This document shows positions 35,361-42,662 of a DNA stretch of 64,000 bases, in pieces (the stretch's first letter is position 1; every line of letters starts with the position of its first letter). The notes beneath the pieces were generated by a model. It was not told the origin of the DNA. It saw only the letters and a program-made list of their open reading frames with translations, and searched no databases. The position numbers and the translations under genes are program-made. The DNA is from Olivibacter domesticus (GTDB taxonomy: Bacteria > Bacteroidota > Bacteroidia > Sphingobacteriales > Sphingobacteriaceae), in contig NZ_FOAF01000007.1 of NCBI RefSeq assembly GCF_900109575.1, forward strand, positions 186,001 through 250,000. The letters are read 5' to 3'.

Positions 35361-36770
35361 TCAGATATTTACAGCGAGTTCTACGGCTTTCCTTAATGCT
35401 GCAATCTTGTTATTGACTTCATTTAACTCTCCTTCAGCAGAAGAATCAGCTACTACTCCTCCTCCAGCTTGATAATGTAATCTGTTATTTTTACTCAGAA
35501 AAGTTCTTATCATGATAGCATGATTAAAATCACCATTAAAACCCATATAACCAATAGCACCGCTGTAAAAACCTCTTTGTTGTTTTTCGTAACGGTCTAT
35601 GAGCTGCATGGCCATATGTTTAGGAGCCCCGCTTAACGTTCCAGCAGGAAAAGTATCTCCAACAACGTCGAATGGATTTGCCCCTTGCTGCAGCTTCCCA
35701 CTTACTTTAGACACCAAATGTATTACATGTGAATAAAATTGCGCCTCTTTGAAAGACTTAACTTCCACATCTACACAATGCCTGCTCAAGTCGTTTCGTG
35801 CCAGATCAACTAGCATGACATGCTCTGCACTTTCTTTAGGATCAGCCTTTAGTTGCTCTGCCACACGTAGATCCTCAACCATATTTCCAGTCCGTTTAAA
35901 TGTTCCAGCAATTGGATAGATACTTGCTTCTTCATCTTTTATAGTAAGTTGCGCCTCTGGAGAAGAGCCGAACAACTTAAAATCGCCATAGTCAAAGTAA
36001 AACAAATAAGGTGAGGGATTTACAGACCGTAAACATCTGTAAACGTTAAATTCATCTCCTAAAAATGGTCTACTAAAAGCTCGTGATGGAACGATTTGAA
36101 AAACGTCTCCTCTAAAAATATGTCCCTTCGTTTTTTCAACCAAGGCTTTATACTCATCATCGGTTTTATTTGAGCTTTCTTCGCCATTAAGTTCAAATCG
36201 ATATTCGGGGAAATTTTTATTTTGTATTATGTATTGAACTCTATTTAACCCATCCTCTTTTGGGTCTTGATAATAATGTTCAAAAATATACAGTTCATTC
36301 CGAAAATGGTCGATAGCGATCACATAACGATAAACATGATATTGAAGATAAGGAATATTTCTGGCTTCATCGATCGTTGTATTCAAGGTTATATCTTCAA
36401 AATGCGCCACCGTATCAAAGGTAAAATAACCAAACAAACCGTTGGAGATAAATTTAAAATCTGAAGGCTGTTCTTCACTGAAAGACTGTCGAAATAATGA
36501 TACTTCCTTTCGTAAATTTAGCCCACTGACAGATTTAGTTTGTTTTTCCCCATCCGGATAATAAACATTTAGCTCCTCGTGATCCAATACTATTCCAGCA
36601 ATAGGATCACAGCATACATAGCTCATATTGTTTTCTCTGCTGTGGTAGTCGGAGCTTTCTAGTAAAATGCTATTAGGAAATACATCTCGTAGACGTAAAT
36701 AAATACTAACTGGTGTTGTGGTATCTGCCAGTAATTTTTTAAATCTTGTTTTTAGCTGATAGTTGCTCAT
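35361..36770 (-). CDS. trpE: Anthranilate synthase component I
   Basis: Makes anthranilate from chorismate. The 469-residue protein has the N-terminal regulatory region with ILLESSDYHSRENNMS near residue 35, the L-L-E-S motif that binds feedback tryptophan, and the chorismate-binding domain with EHVMLVDLARNDLSRHC, GDTFPAGTLSGAPKHMAM and FYSGAIGYMGFNGDFNHAIM. Expression should be controlled by the attenuator and Trp-rich leader just upstream. Gene order is trpL-trpE-trpG-trpC. Confidence 0.97.
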   Translation of the reverse strand: MSNYQLKTRFKKLLADTTTPVSIYLRLRDVFPNSILLESSDYHSRENNMSYVCCDPIAGIVLDHEELNVYYPDGEKQTKSVSGLNLRKEVSLFRQSFSEEQPSDFKFISNGLFGYFTFDTVAHFEDITLNTTIDEARNIPYLQYHVYRYVIAIDHFRNELYIFEHYYQDPKEDGLNRVQYIIQNKNFPEYRFELNGEESSNKTDDEYKALVEKTKGHIFRGDVFQIVPSRAFSRPFLGDEFNVYRCLRSVNPSPYLFYFDYGDFKLFGSSPEAQLTIKDEEASIYPIAGTFKRTGNMVEDLRVAEQLKADPKESAEHVMLVDLARNDLSRHCVDVEVKSFKEAQFYSHVIHLVSKVSGKLQQGANPFDVVGDTFPAGTLSGAPKHMAMQLIDRYEKQQRGFYSGAIGYMGFNGDFNHAIMIRTFLSKNNRLHYQAGGGVVADSSAEGELNEVNNKIAALRKAVELAVNI

Positions 36771-36806
36771 TTATATATTTTTTCACTTTTTAACATCTTT
36801 TTAAAC

Positions 36807-36836
36807 ACAAAAAAACCCGACGTTTTGTGTCGGGTT
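36807..36836 (-). terminator. trp attenuator terminator
   Basis: On the minus strand, AACCCGAC - 7-nt loop - GTCGGGTT, a perfect 8-bp stem directly followed by a T-run, lies between the leader peptide and trpE (36 nt before the trpE ATG). Premature termination here would cut expression of trpEGC when tryptophan is plentiful. The leader also carries GCCGGG, which could pair with the 5' arm as part of an antiterminator. Confidence 0.85.
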
Positions 36837-36863
36837 AATTTTTTAAGGCTTTGGTTGATCAAT

Positions 36864-36944
36864 CTATGCCATAAATACGTGTTCCCGGCGTTGCTCTTTA
36901 TTAGGCCACCACCAGTTACGTAATGAAGTTTCGATTGTCATCAT
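36864..36944 (-). CDS. trpL: trp operon leader peptide with three tandem Trp codons
   Basis: A 26-residue reading frame on the minus strand: MMTIETSLRNWWWPNKEQRR followed by EHVFMA. The three consecutive TGG codons occupy 36906-36914. The stop lies 28 nt before the attenuator stem. A promoter with TTTG and TACGTTTG sits just upstream. This is the arrangement expected for ribosome-mediated attenuation: stalling at Trp codons when tRNA-Trp is uncharged would favour read-through into trpE. A second ATG follows the first, so either Met may initiate. Confidence 0.9.
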   Translation of the reverse strand: MMTIETSLRNWWWPNKEQRREHVFMA

Positions 36945-36948
36945 AAAG

Positions 36949-36979
36949 CAAACGTAATATAAAATTTCAATATATCAAA
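36949..36979 (-). promoter_or_regulatory. trp operon promoter
   Basis: Minus-strand TTTG (36976-36979), 19 nt, TACGTTTG (36949-36956): a full Bacteroidota promoter. The -7 box ends four bases before the leader-peptide ATG, so the leader mRNA may begin at its start codon. Confidence 0.8.
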
Positions 36980-37004
36980 TTTTTTTATTGAGAGAGGGCG
37001 AAAT

Positions 37005-37457
37005 TTAAACGCCCCAAAAAGTTATAAACCCTTTGTTCACCGCCATCATTATCGCCCCTATAATAATAACTAGCGCGATGGTATAAAAAACCGCAATCGG
37101 TTTATGTTTAGCGGCAGAATTTATTGCCTTTTTTGATTTAGAATGGCCTACCGTAATTAATACAATTGCAAGTACCATCATGATAACATGCTCTACCGTC
37201 CAATACCTTAGATTAGCAGTTTTCATAACAGTTCCCATATCACTAAATGATACCATCGTACTCATTGTATATAAAACGATCCCCACAACTAACTGGATAT
37301 GAGCAGCTATTAATGTAAATAAATTTAGTTTACGATTACCTTCCGTATAAGTTTTCTTCCCAATAACACCGCTAATTGCTGTGATGATAGCCAGTATTAA
37401 TAATAAAAGTACTACGTAGCGCAGACCCGAATGTAAGTGTTTAAAAGCTGTATACAT
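37005..37457 (-). CDS. Small four-helix membrane protein ('cytochrome b-like' of Sphingobacteria), function unknown
   Basis: A 150-residue inner-membrane protein with four hydrophobic helices (YVVLLLLILAIITAISGVIG, LFTLIAAHIQLVVGIVLYTM, WTVEHVIMMVLAIVLITVGH, AVFYTIALVIIIGAIMMAV). Histidines at helix ends (HLHSG, AAHIQ, VEHVI, GHSKS) could bind heme, and relatives are sometimes called cytochrome b, but this is unproved. A TATTTTTG box lies at 37481-37488 upstream. It ends just before the trp promoter, transcribed toward it. Confidence 0.7.
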   Translation of the reverse strand: MYTAFKHLHSGLRYVVLLLLILAIITAISGVIGKKTYTEGNRKLNLFTLIAAHIQLVVGIVLYTMSTMVSFSDMGTVMKTANLRYWTVEHVIMMVLAIVLITVGHSKSKKAINSAAKHKPIAVFYTIALVIIIGAIMMAVNKGFITFWGV

Positions 37458-37480
37458 GTTGTTTAGTTTTGTCCTATCAG

Positions 37481-37488
37481 CAAAAATA
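37481..37488 (-). promoter_or_regulatory. Promoter -7 box for the small membrane protein gene
   Basis: Minus-strand TATTTTTG (TAnnTTTG) lies 23 nt before the ATG at 37457, in the 38-nt gap after the outer membrane protein gene. No -33 TTTG is seen at the ideal spacing. Confidence 0.4.
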
Positions 37489-37495
37489 CATCTTT

Positions 37496-39976
37496 TTATT
37501 GCATTTCTCCGCCACCTTGAAAATCCTCTGAATTTTCTTCTCTTTTTCGTTGGCGGTCTTGATCAGGAGGTCGCTTACCAAAACGATAAGAGAGCGTCAA
37601 CATAGCCCTTGGACCTTTCATGAAATTTCGCTGAAATTCACTATTGAACTGTGCGGTAGAACGAGTTCCCCCAAACCTCGCCTTGTTAAAAATATTCTGT
37701 ACATTAAACATGATACTTCCTTTGTCTTCCAATACGGAAAGCTTCAGTCCAGCATCTGCAAAGAACATACTCGTAGACGTTCCTTGTGCCATTACACGCG
37801 GCGCCATATAATTTCCTCTGAGCTGTGCCGTCAATCCTTTGGCAATCCTTCCGTTTGCCGTAAGGTTTGCATCCCAGTTGAAACCGCTATTCGCGTCAAC
37901 ACCATATTCTTCACTACCACTAAAAGACTGATAGTTGCCATTGAAATTGGCCATGAAGTCAAAATTTTTGTTCAGTGTAAATTGCGAAATGAGCTCAACA
38001 CCTGTAGCACGGTTCTGACTGATATTACGGAATGTTGAATAGGTAACATTGGTACCGGCTGCTGCCGAATCGACTATCATCTCTACCACATCATTGGTTA
38101 TTCGATGGTATACGGAGGATGTTAAATTCACTTTTCCGAAGCGCTTACTATAAGCCAACTCTAAGGAGTGAATATCCTCTGGTTTAAGGTTTGGGTTACC
38201 TTGACGATAATTGACAGGATCAGAAATATCTAAGAACGGGTTTACCTGCCAGCCCCGAGGCCGATTGACGCGACGGGTATAACTTAGCTGCAAAGATGAA
38301 CCTTCGGATAATTCCTGTGTCAAATAGATGCTGGGATAAACACGGAAATAATCCAATCGCCCTTTCGTAGACCGATTTTCGGGCGCAAGACTCGGATCAT
38401 AAGATACATACTCCGTATTTAAATATGCTTGTTCTGCCCGCAAACCTACCTGATAACCAAATTTATCGCTCAGCTTATTCTGATAATTGGCATAAAGTGC
38501 GTGCACCACATCATCCAAATTAAAATCATTTGTCAAGTTGTAATCCGGTTCGTACAGTCCGCTAGAAGAAGACAGTGTATTAGATAGTTGTTGCTCGTCA
38601 CTGTAACGTAACGTTGTTCTATACCCGGTTTCAAGCTTTTGCTCTTTGCTGAAGGGGAGGACATAGTCCACCTGTATATTAACATTTTTACCGTCTTCGT
38701 AAGTATCATTAATCCGGTTAGGGTCTATCACAATGGAAGGATCTGTAGCCGTTTGTTCAAACGTTTGGATACCGTCTTCCTTACTACGACCATAAGAGAC
38801 ATTAGCGGTCAATTCCTCTCCTTCTCTTTCAAACTCTCGCTTGAAGTCGAAGTTAAACTCATATCCGGTATCATCCTCATTTTGATTGGTGTAGCGCGGA
38901 CTAGTCCCAATTATAGCCCCTGTAGGATCATAATACGTGTAAAATAGATCTTCTCTCCGAATATTATCTCTTAAGTTCATATTGGCCGAAAGGCCCAACG
39001 TCGTTTTCTCGGTTGCAAAAAAATCAGCCCCTAAGCGAACAGTGTGGCTGTTGCCTTTTCTTCCGTTATCACTGGTGTTGTAAACCCTGCTTCCGTCATT
39101 GTACCTATTATCATTAAAACCACTTCCAGGATTATTCCTTTTTCTGAAGTCATAGCCACCAAAATAATTGAACTTTGTATCTCGGTAATTAAGATCTATC
39201 CCTCCGTTATAGTTATTATATGAGCCTCCGCCGACGCGAGCCATACCATTAAATCCCGTCCGAATATTTTTTTTTAGGATGATATTTACAATACCCCCCT
39301 GTCCTTCCGGATCATACTTAGCGGAAGGGTTTGTCATCACCTCAATTCTTTGAATGGAATTGGCTGGTAGAGATTCTAATAAAGTGTTAATGTTGCTTCC
39401 CGCCAAAGCAGATTGCTTCCCATCGATTAAGATCTTAACATTGGTAGATCCTCTTAACCCTACATTTCCATCCATATCTACCGATAGAGAAGGAACATTA
39501 GCCAGCAGTTCCGAAGCATTTCCCCCTGCACTGACAATACTTTGTTCTGGATTGAAAATCTTTCGGTCAATACCCATCTGCATGGCTGGTGGTGTACCCT
39601 CAATTACAACCTCCTTTAACAAGGTGCTAGAGGAAGAACTTAGTTTGATATTACCAACTGCAAGCGTTTGCCCACTATTTATTTTGATTGCTCTTTGCTC
39701 GTACCCGTTATATCCCACAAAACTAGCTTTAAGCGTATAAGTACCAGGTGAAATATCTCCAAAGGAAAATCTACCCTGTTCGTCGGTCTGCCCTCCTTTA
39801 ACAACTTTATTATTTTGTTGATTCAAAAGGGTAACACTAGCGAAATCGATTGGTTCATTACTTAACGAATCAACTACTGCACCACTAATATTCGCTAGAT
39901 CTTGCCCAAGCGCTATGTTGTAGCAAAAAAAACCAATTAAGAATACGGTAACATTTCTCAAAACGGGTAACTTCAT
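37496..39976 (-). CDS. TonB-dependent receptor-like outer membrane protein (OMP_b-brl_3 type)
   Basis: An 826-residue outer membrane protein. After the signal peptide (LRNVTVFLIGFFCYNIALGQ) come a CarboxypepD_reg-like domain (about 28-115; ANISGAVVDSLSNEPIDFAS, GTYTLKASFVGYNGYE), a TonB plug domain (about 130-235; NVGLRGSTNVKILIDGKQSA, IEVMTNPSAKYDPEGQGGIV) and a large barrel with repeated aromatic strands. It ends LTLSYRFGKRPPDQDRQRKR plus a charged tail. These proteins are common in Bacteroidota; no TonB box or SusD partner is visible, so the ligand is unknown. A promoter box TATTTTTG lies at 40011-40018. Confidence 0.88.
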   Translation of the reverse strand: MKLPVLRNVTVFLIGFFCYNIALGQDLANISGAVVDSLSNEPIDFASVTLLNQQNNKVVKGGQTDEQGRFSFGDISPGTYTLKASFVGYNGYEQRAIKINSGQTLAVGNIKLSSSSSTLLKEVVIEGTPPAMQMGIDRKIFNPEQSIVSAGGNASELLANVPSLSVDMDGNVGLRGSTNVKILIDGKQSALAGSNINTLLESLPANSIQRIEVMTNPSAKYDPEGQGGIVNIILKKNIRTGFNGMARVGGGSYNNYNGGIDLNYRDTKFNYFGGYDFRKRNNPGSGFNDNRYNDGSRVYNTSDNGRKGNSHTVRLGADFFATEKTTLGLSANMNLRDNIRREDLFYTYYDPTGAIIGTSPRYTNQNEDDTGYEFNFDFKREFEREGEELTANVSYGRSKEDGIQTFEQTATDPSIVIDPNRINDTYEDGKNVNIQVDYVLPFSKEQKLETGYRTTLRYSDEQQLSNTLSSSSGLYEPDYNLTNDFNLDDVVHALYANYQNKLSDKFGYQVGLRAEQAYLNTEYVSYDPSLAPENRSTKGRLDYFRVYPSIYLTQELSEGSSLQLSYTRRVNRPRGWQVNPFLDISDPVNYRQGNPNLKPEDIHSLELAYSKRFGKVNLTSSVYHRITNDVVEMIVDSAAAGTNVTYSTFRNISQNRATGVELISQFTLNKNFDFMANFNGNYQSFSGSEEYGVDANSGFNWDANLTANGRIAKGLTAQLRGNYMAPRVMAQGTSTSMFFADAGLKLSVLEDKGSIMFNVQNIFNKARFGGTRSTAQFNSEFQRNFMKGPRAMLTLSYRFGKRPPDQDRQRKREENSEDFQGGGEMQ

Positions 39977-40010
39977 TATGTATATATTTGTTTTAGTTTT
40001 CTGACGGTGT

Positions 40011-40018
40011 CAAAAATA
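40011..40018 (-). promoter_or_regulatory. -7 box for the OMP_b-brl_3 gene
   Basis: Minus-strand TATTTTTG (TAnnTTTG), 34 nt upstream of the ATG at 39976. Confidence 0.4.
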
Positions 40019-40539
40019 ATATAATCAATTAGTGTATGACTGGCTTTTTGGTAACAAGATTAACCGGTAACACCAATATTACAGTACTTTTATTATATGG
40101 TGCTACCTAAATATGCTAAACACCCCCGTTAATCAGAATGAATATATAGCTTTGATAAAAAAATTTATTCAAAAATCAACAAAAGCCAGCAGGTTTCGGA
40201 AGAGAGATATCTAATTAGTATCTGCTCTTCAAAACTATTGAATAGAATGTACAGTTAGGCTTTTAAAGCTGAATACAAATTATTGGAAAGCATTAGCATG
40301 CTTAAAAAAGACATGTATTTGCGGTCATTACCGAAAGCGTTCCAACAAACATTGATTTGCTTATCGTTCTTCAAGAGAGGATAACTTACTTGGGTAATTA
40401 TAAACGAACAGCATTAAGACTATTTCAAAAACAATAATATGCGATAAGCAACACCAGCGAAAGGCATGCCATATTTCAAAGCATTCAGAGCCGAGAATAA
40501 TAATCGAATTCAGGTTTCAAGGATATATCGAAAGAAATA
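40019..40539. other. Gene-poor gap of about 520 bp
   Basis: No intact gene is seen. The first part is A/T-rich with no recognisable content. The second part carries the possible FCD-regulator relic annotated at 40306-40503. Confidence 0.5.
40306..40503 (+). pseudogene. Possible relic of a GntR/FCD-type regulator
   Basis: In one frame the plus strand encodes ITESVPTNIDLLIVLQERIT (from about 40327), then YLGNYKRTALRLFQKQ, a stop (TAA at 40435-40437), and in the same frame YAISNTSERHAIFQSIQSRE before another stop. The pattern N-x-x-L-L-x-x-L-x-x-R-I then E-x-H-x-A-I-F-x-x-I-x-x-R-(D/E) is that of the ligand-binding FCD domain of FadR-like regulators. No winged-helix part is visible. I read it as a decayed fragment; the match is by eye and short. 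Confidence 0.35.
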
Positions 40540-40830
40540 CTATTCAATGCTAACCGTTAACCCCTCTTCTTTCAGTATCTTTCTATACACATCCACTTCG
40601 GTAAAAGTCCCTTCTAACACTGCGCATTTCCCTTCCGTATGAACTTTCCATGCTATTTTTTCCGCCTGACCTTCACTATAATCAAGGTATTTCATGAGGC
40701 AATGAATCACATGGTCAAAAGTATTAACTTCATCGTTCCATAGTATTAAACGATGAAAGCTTTTTGTTCCTGCTAAAATCTCTTCTAGCGTAAAAGTTTC
40801 TTCTTGTGTCTGTGTACCGGCTATTATCAT
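40540..40830 (-). CDS. clpS: ClpS, adaptor of the ClpAP/ClpCP protease
   Basis: Delivers N-degron substrates to the Clp ATPase. The 96-residue protein contains the core ClpS motifs: HRLILWNDEVNTFDHVIHCL (N-D-x-x-x-T with the substrate pocket) near residue 27, and EKIAWKVHTEGKCAVLEG near residue 57. Length is normal. The ATG at 40830 is preferred; an upstream TTG at 40860 would lie inside a TAAGTTTG promoter box (40858-40865). Confidence 0.94.
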   Translation of the reverse strand: MIIAGTQTQEETFTLEEILAGTKSFHRLILWNDEVNTFDHVIHCLMKYLDYSEGQAEKIAWKVHTEGKCAVLEGTFTEVDVYRKILKEEGLTVSIE

Positions 40831-40857
40831 TTTTAACCCTCTATCCAATCTGTTAAG

Positions 40858-40865
40858 CAAACTTA
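40858..40865 (-). promoter_or_regulatory. clpS promoter -7 box
   Basis: Minus-strand TAAGTTTG (TAnnTTTG), 27 nt before the clpS ATG. It helps exclude the longer start. Confidence 0.5.
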
Positions 40866-40999
40866 AGCACCCACCCCATTACACAGCAGAGTGTCAAGTA
40901 TTTATAGTTTATGTTTTAAAGTTTAGACAAAAATACACAAAGCTTGCAAAAATTAGAAATTTGAAGCTATTATAAAGTACCTTCATTTATGTTCCTTTG

Positions 41000-41872
41000 C
41001 TATTTGGCTTTTTTCGTTTGTTCAGCAAGTACATCCCACATTTCGGCAGGAATAGCTTCCAAGGCACTAAATTGGCCTGCCCCTTGAAGCCATTCACCTC
41101 CATCAATCGTAATGATTTCTCCATTTATAAAACCAGCATAATCAGACATTAAGAAGGCGGCGAGATTTGCAAGCTCTTGATGTTCTCCAACTCTTTTTAA
41201 AGGTACCCTTTTCTTAAAATCAAATTTCTCGGCTAGATCGCCCGGTAACAATCTGTCCCACGCGCCCTTTGTGGGAAAAGGCCCGGGGGCAATGGCATTA
41301 TTCCTGATCCCATATTTACCCCATTCAACAGCCAAAGAACGTGTTAAGGCTAATACGCCACCTTTAGCCGCTGCAGAAGGAACAACGTAAGCAGAGCCAG
41401 TAAAAGCATACGTGGTAACTATGTTCAATATGGATGCAGGCATTTTTTCTTTTATCCAATATTTTCCAAAAGTTAATGTACTATTGACCGTTCCCTTTAA
41501 AACGATATCTATTACAGCGGCAAATGCGTTAGCTGATAATCTTTCTGTCGGCGAGATAAAATTTCCTGCAGCATTATTCACCAAGCCGTTAACACTTCCA
41601 AATGTTTCGATCGTTTTCGTTAGCAAGTGTTCTATATCCGTAACTTCACGAACATCACACGCGACAGCCAATACTTGTCCGCCAGTTTTTTCCATTAGCT
41701 CTTTTGCAGTTTGATCAAGCACATCCTGCTTTCTGCTGGCAATTACAACCTTCGCTCCAAGTTCCAAAAAGTAGGTACTCATGGCCTTCCCTAGCCCTGT
41801 TCCTCCTCCAGTTACCACAATTGTTTTATCAATCAACGCATTATCCTGTAGTGCACCCATTTTATTATTCAT
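41000..41872 (-). CDS. SDR-family oxidoreductase (2,4-dienoyl-CoA reductase-like)
   Basis: A 290-residue short-chain dehydrogenase. The cofactor motif TGGGTGLGKAMS is near residue 24, followed by V-V-I-A-S-R-K (NADP preference) and LVNNAAGNFISPTERLS. The usual Y-x-x-x-K is absent: the segment reads PSAAAKGGVLALTRSLAVEWG, where only the Lys remains, as in 2,4-dienoyl-CoA reductases (DECR). It probably reduces unsaturated acyl-CoA in fatty-acid oxidation. Its ATG overlaps the end of the enoyl-CoA hydratase gene by 8 bp, so the two are translationally linked. Confidence 0.85.
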   Translation of the reverse strand: MNNKMGALQDNALIDKTIVVTGGGTGLGKAMSTYFLELGAKVVIASRKQDVLDQTAKELMEKTGGQVLAVACDVREVTDIEHLLTKTIETFGSVNGLVNNAAGNFISPTERLSANAFAAVIDIVLKGTVNSTLTFGKYWIKEKMPASILNIVTTYAFTGSAYVVPSAAAKGGVLALTRSLAVEWGKYGIRNNAIAPGPFPTKGAWDRLLPGDLAEKFDFKKRVPLKRVGEHQELANLAAFLMSDYAGFINGEIITIDGGEWLQGAGQFSALEAIPAEMWDVLAEQTKKAK

Positions 41873-42644
41873 TTTTACTTGGTTGTTTACTTTTGAGATT
41901 ATCAATAATTGTTTTTACAACTGATCGCGTAGAAGGTTCCCACCATTGTTTTAAAACCATATCAATGGCTTCCGCTGGATCTTGACTAAAATGAGCGATG
42001 AGTTCTTTCCGCATGTTCAGTTTACTTAATTGCCATGTTTTCCAATTCAAATTAATATATTTCTTCATTTGCTTGTCGGCTTGTGTGTGCAATTGATTAG
42101 GCAACACCATTTCGTCAATTAAGCCAACCTTTAGGGCGCGTTGCGGGTGAAGCAAGGTTCCTTCTAATAAAAAACGATAGGCTCTTGCCCTTCCAAGCCA
42201 GAAGCTGTATAAATCGAAAATGCTGTCGGGAACAATAATTCCAACTGGAACTTCATTTAATCCAATAATATACTCACCTTCTGTCATAATTCTATAGTCA
42301 CAACACAAAGCAAGTACACACCCGCCGGCTGGACTATGGCCTCCAATGGCGGCAATGGCCGGTTTACGAAAGGCGACGAAGGTTTTTATAAGGTCTAAAA
42401 ATTCAAACCAAAAATCCTTCATCTGCTTTTCATCAAAATCATAAAGCGTGATTAAATCTAAGCCCGAACTGAAAAAACCTTGTTTACCATATAGTATGAG
42501 CCCCCCAATACTTTCATCATTTTCGATTTCAATAAGCACCTTTTTAAGTTCTATTACCATCTTATCATTCAACGCATTAGAGGTTCCTCTATCTAACATC
42601 AAATGCGCTATCCGCTCCTTTACTTCTAATTTTAAATAATCCAT
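41865..42644 (-). CDS. Enoyl-CoA hydratase/isomerase family protein
   Basis: A 259-residue crotonase-fold protein. It shows the CoA-binding and oxyanion-hole segments: GLILYGKQGFFSSGLDLITL near residue 45-65 and AIGGHSPAGGCVLALCCDYR near 100-118, then GLNEVPVGIIVPDSIF. The usual second catalytic Glu is present in the NEVPVG segment; the first is less clear, so isomerase or another crotonase activity is possible. It lies between a plug-domain protein (18 nt upstream) and an acyl-CoA reductase-like SDR (8-bp overlap), which suggests work on acyl-CoA. Confidence 0.85.
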   Translation of the reverse strand: MDYLKLEVKERIAHLMLDRGTSNALNDKMVIELKKVLIEIENDESIGGLILYGKQGFFSSGLDLITLYDFDEKQMKDFWFEFLDLIKTFVAFRKPAIAAIGGHSPAGGCVLALCCDYRIMTEGEYIIGLNEVPVGIIVPDSIFDLYSFWLGRARAYRFLLEGTLLHPQRALKVGLIDEMVLPNQLHTQADKQMKKYINLNWKTWQLSKLNMRKELIAHFSQDPAEAIDMVLKQWWEPSTRSVVKTIIDNLKSKQPSKNE

Positions 42645-42662
42645 ATATGTTTTTTCAGTAAT

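Noticed and set aside
40540-40860. Longer clpS from a TTG at 40860
   Set aside because: The first codon lies in a TAAGTTTG promoter box and family members start near the ATG at 40830.
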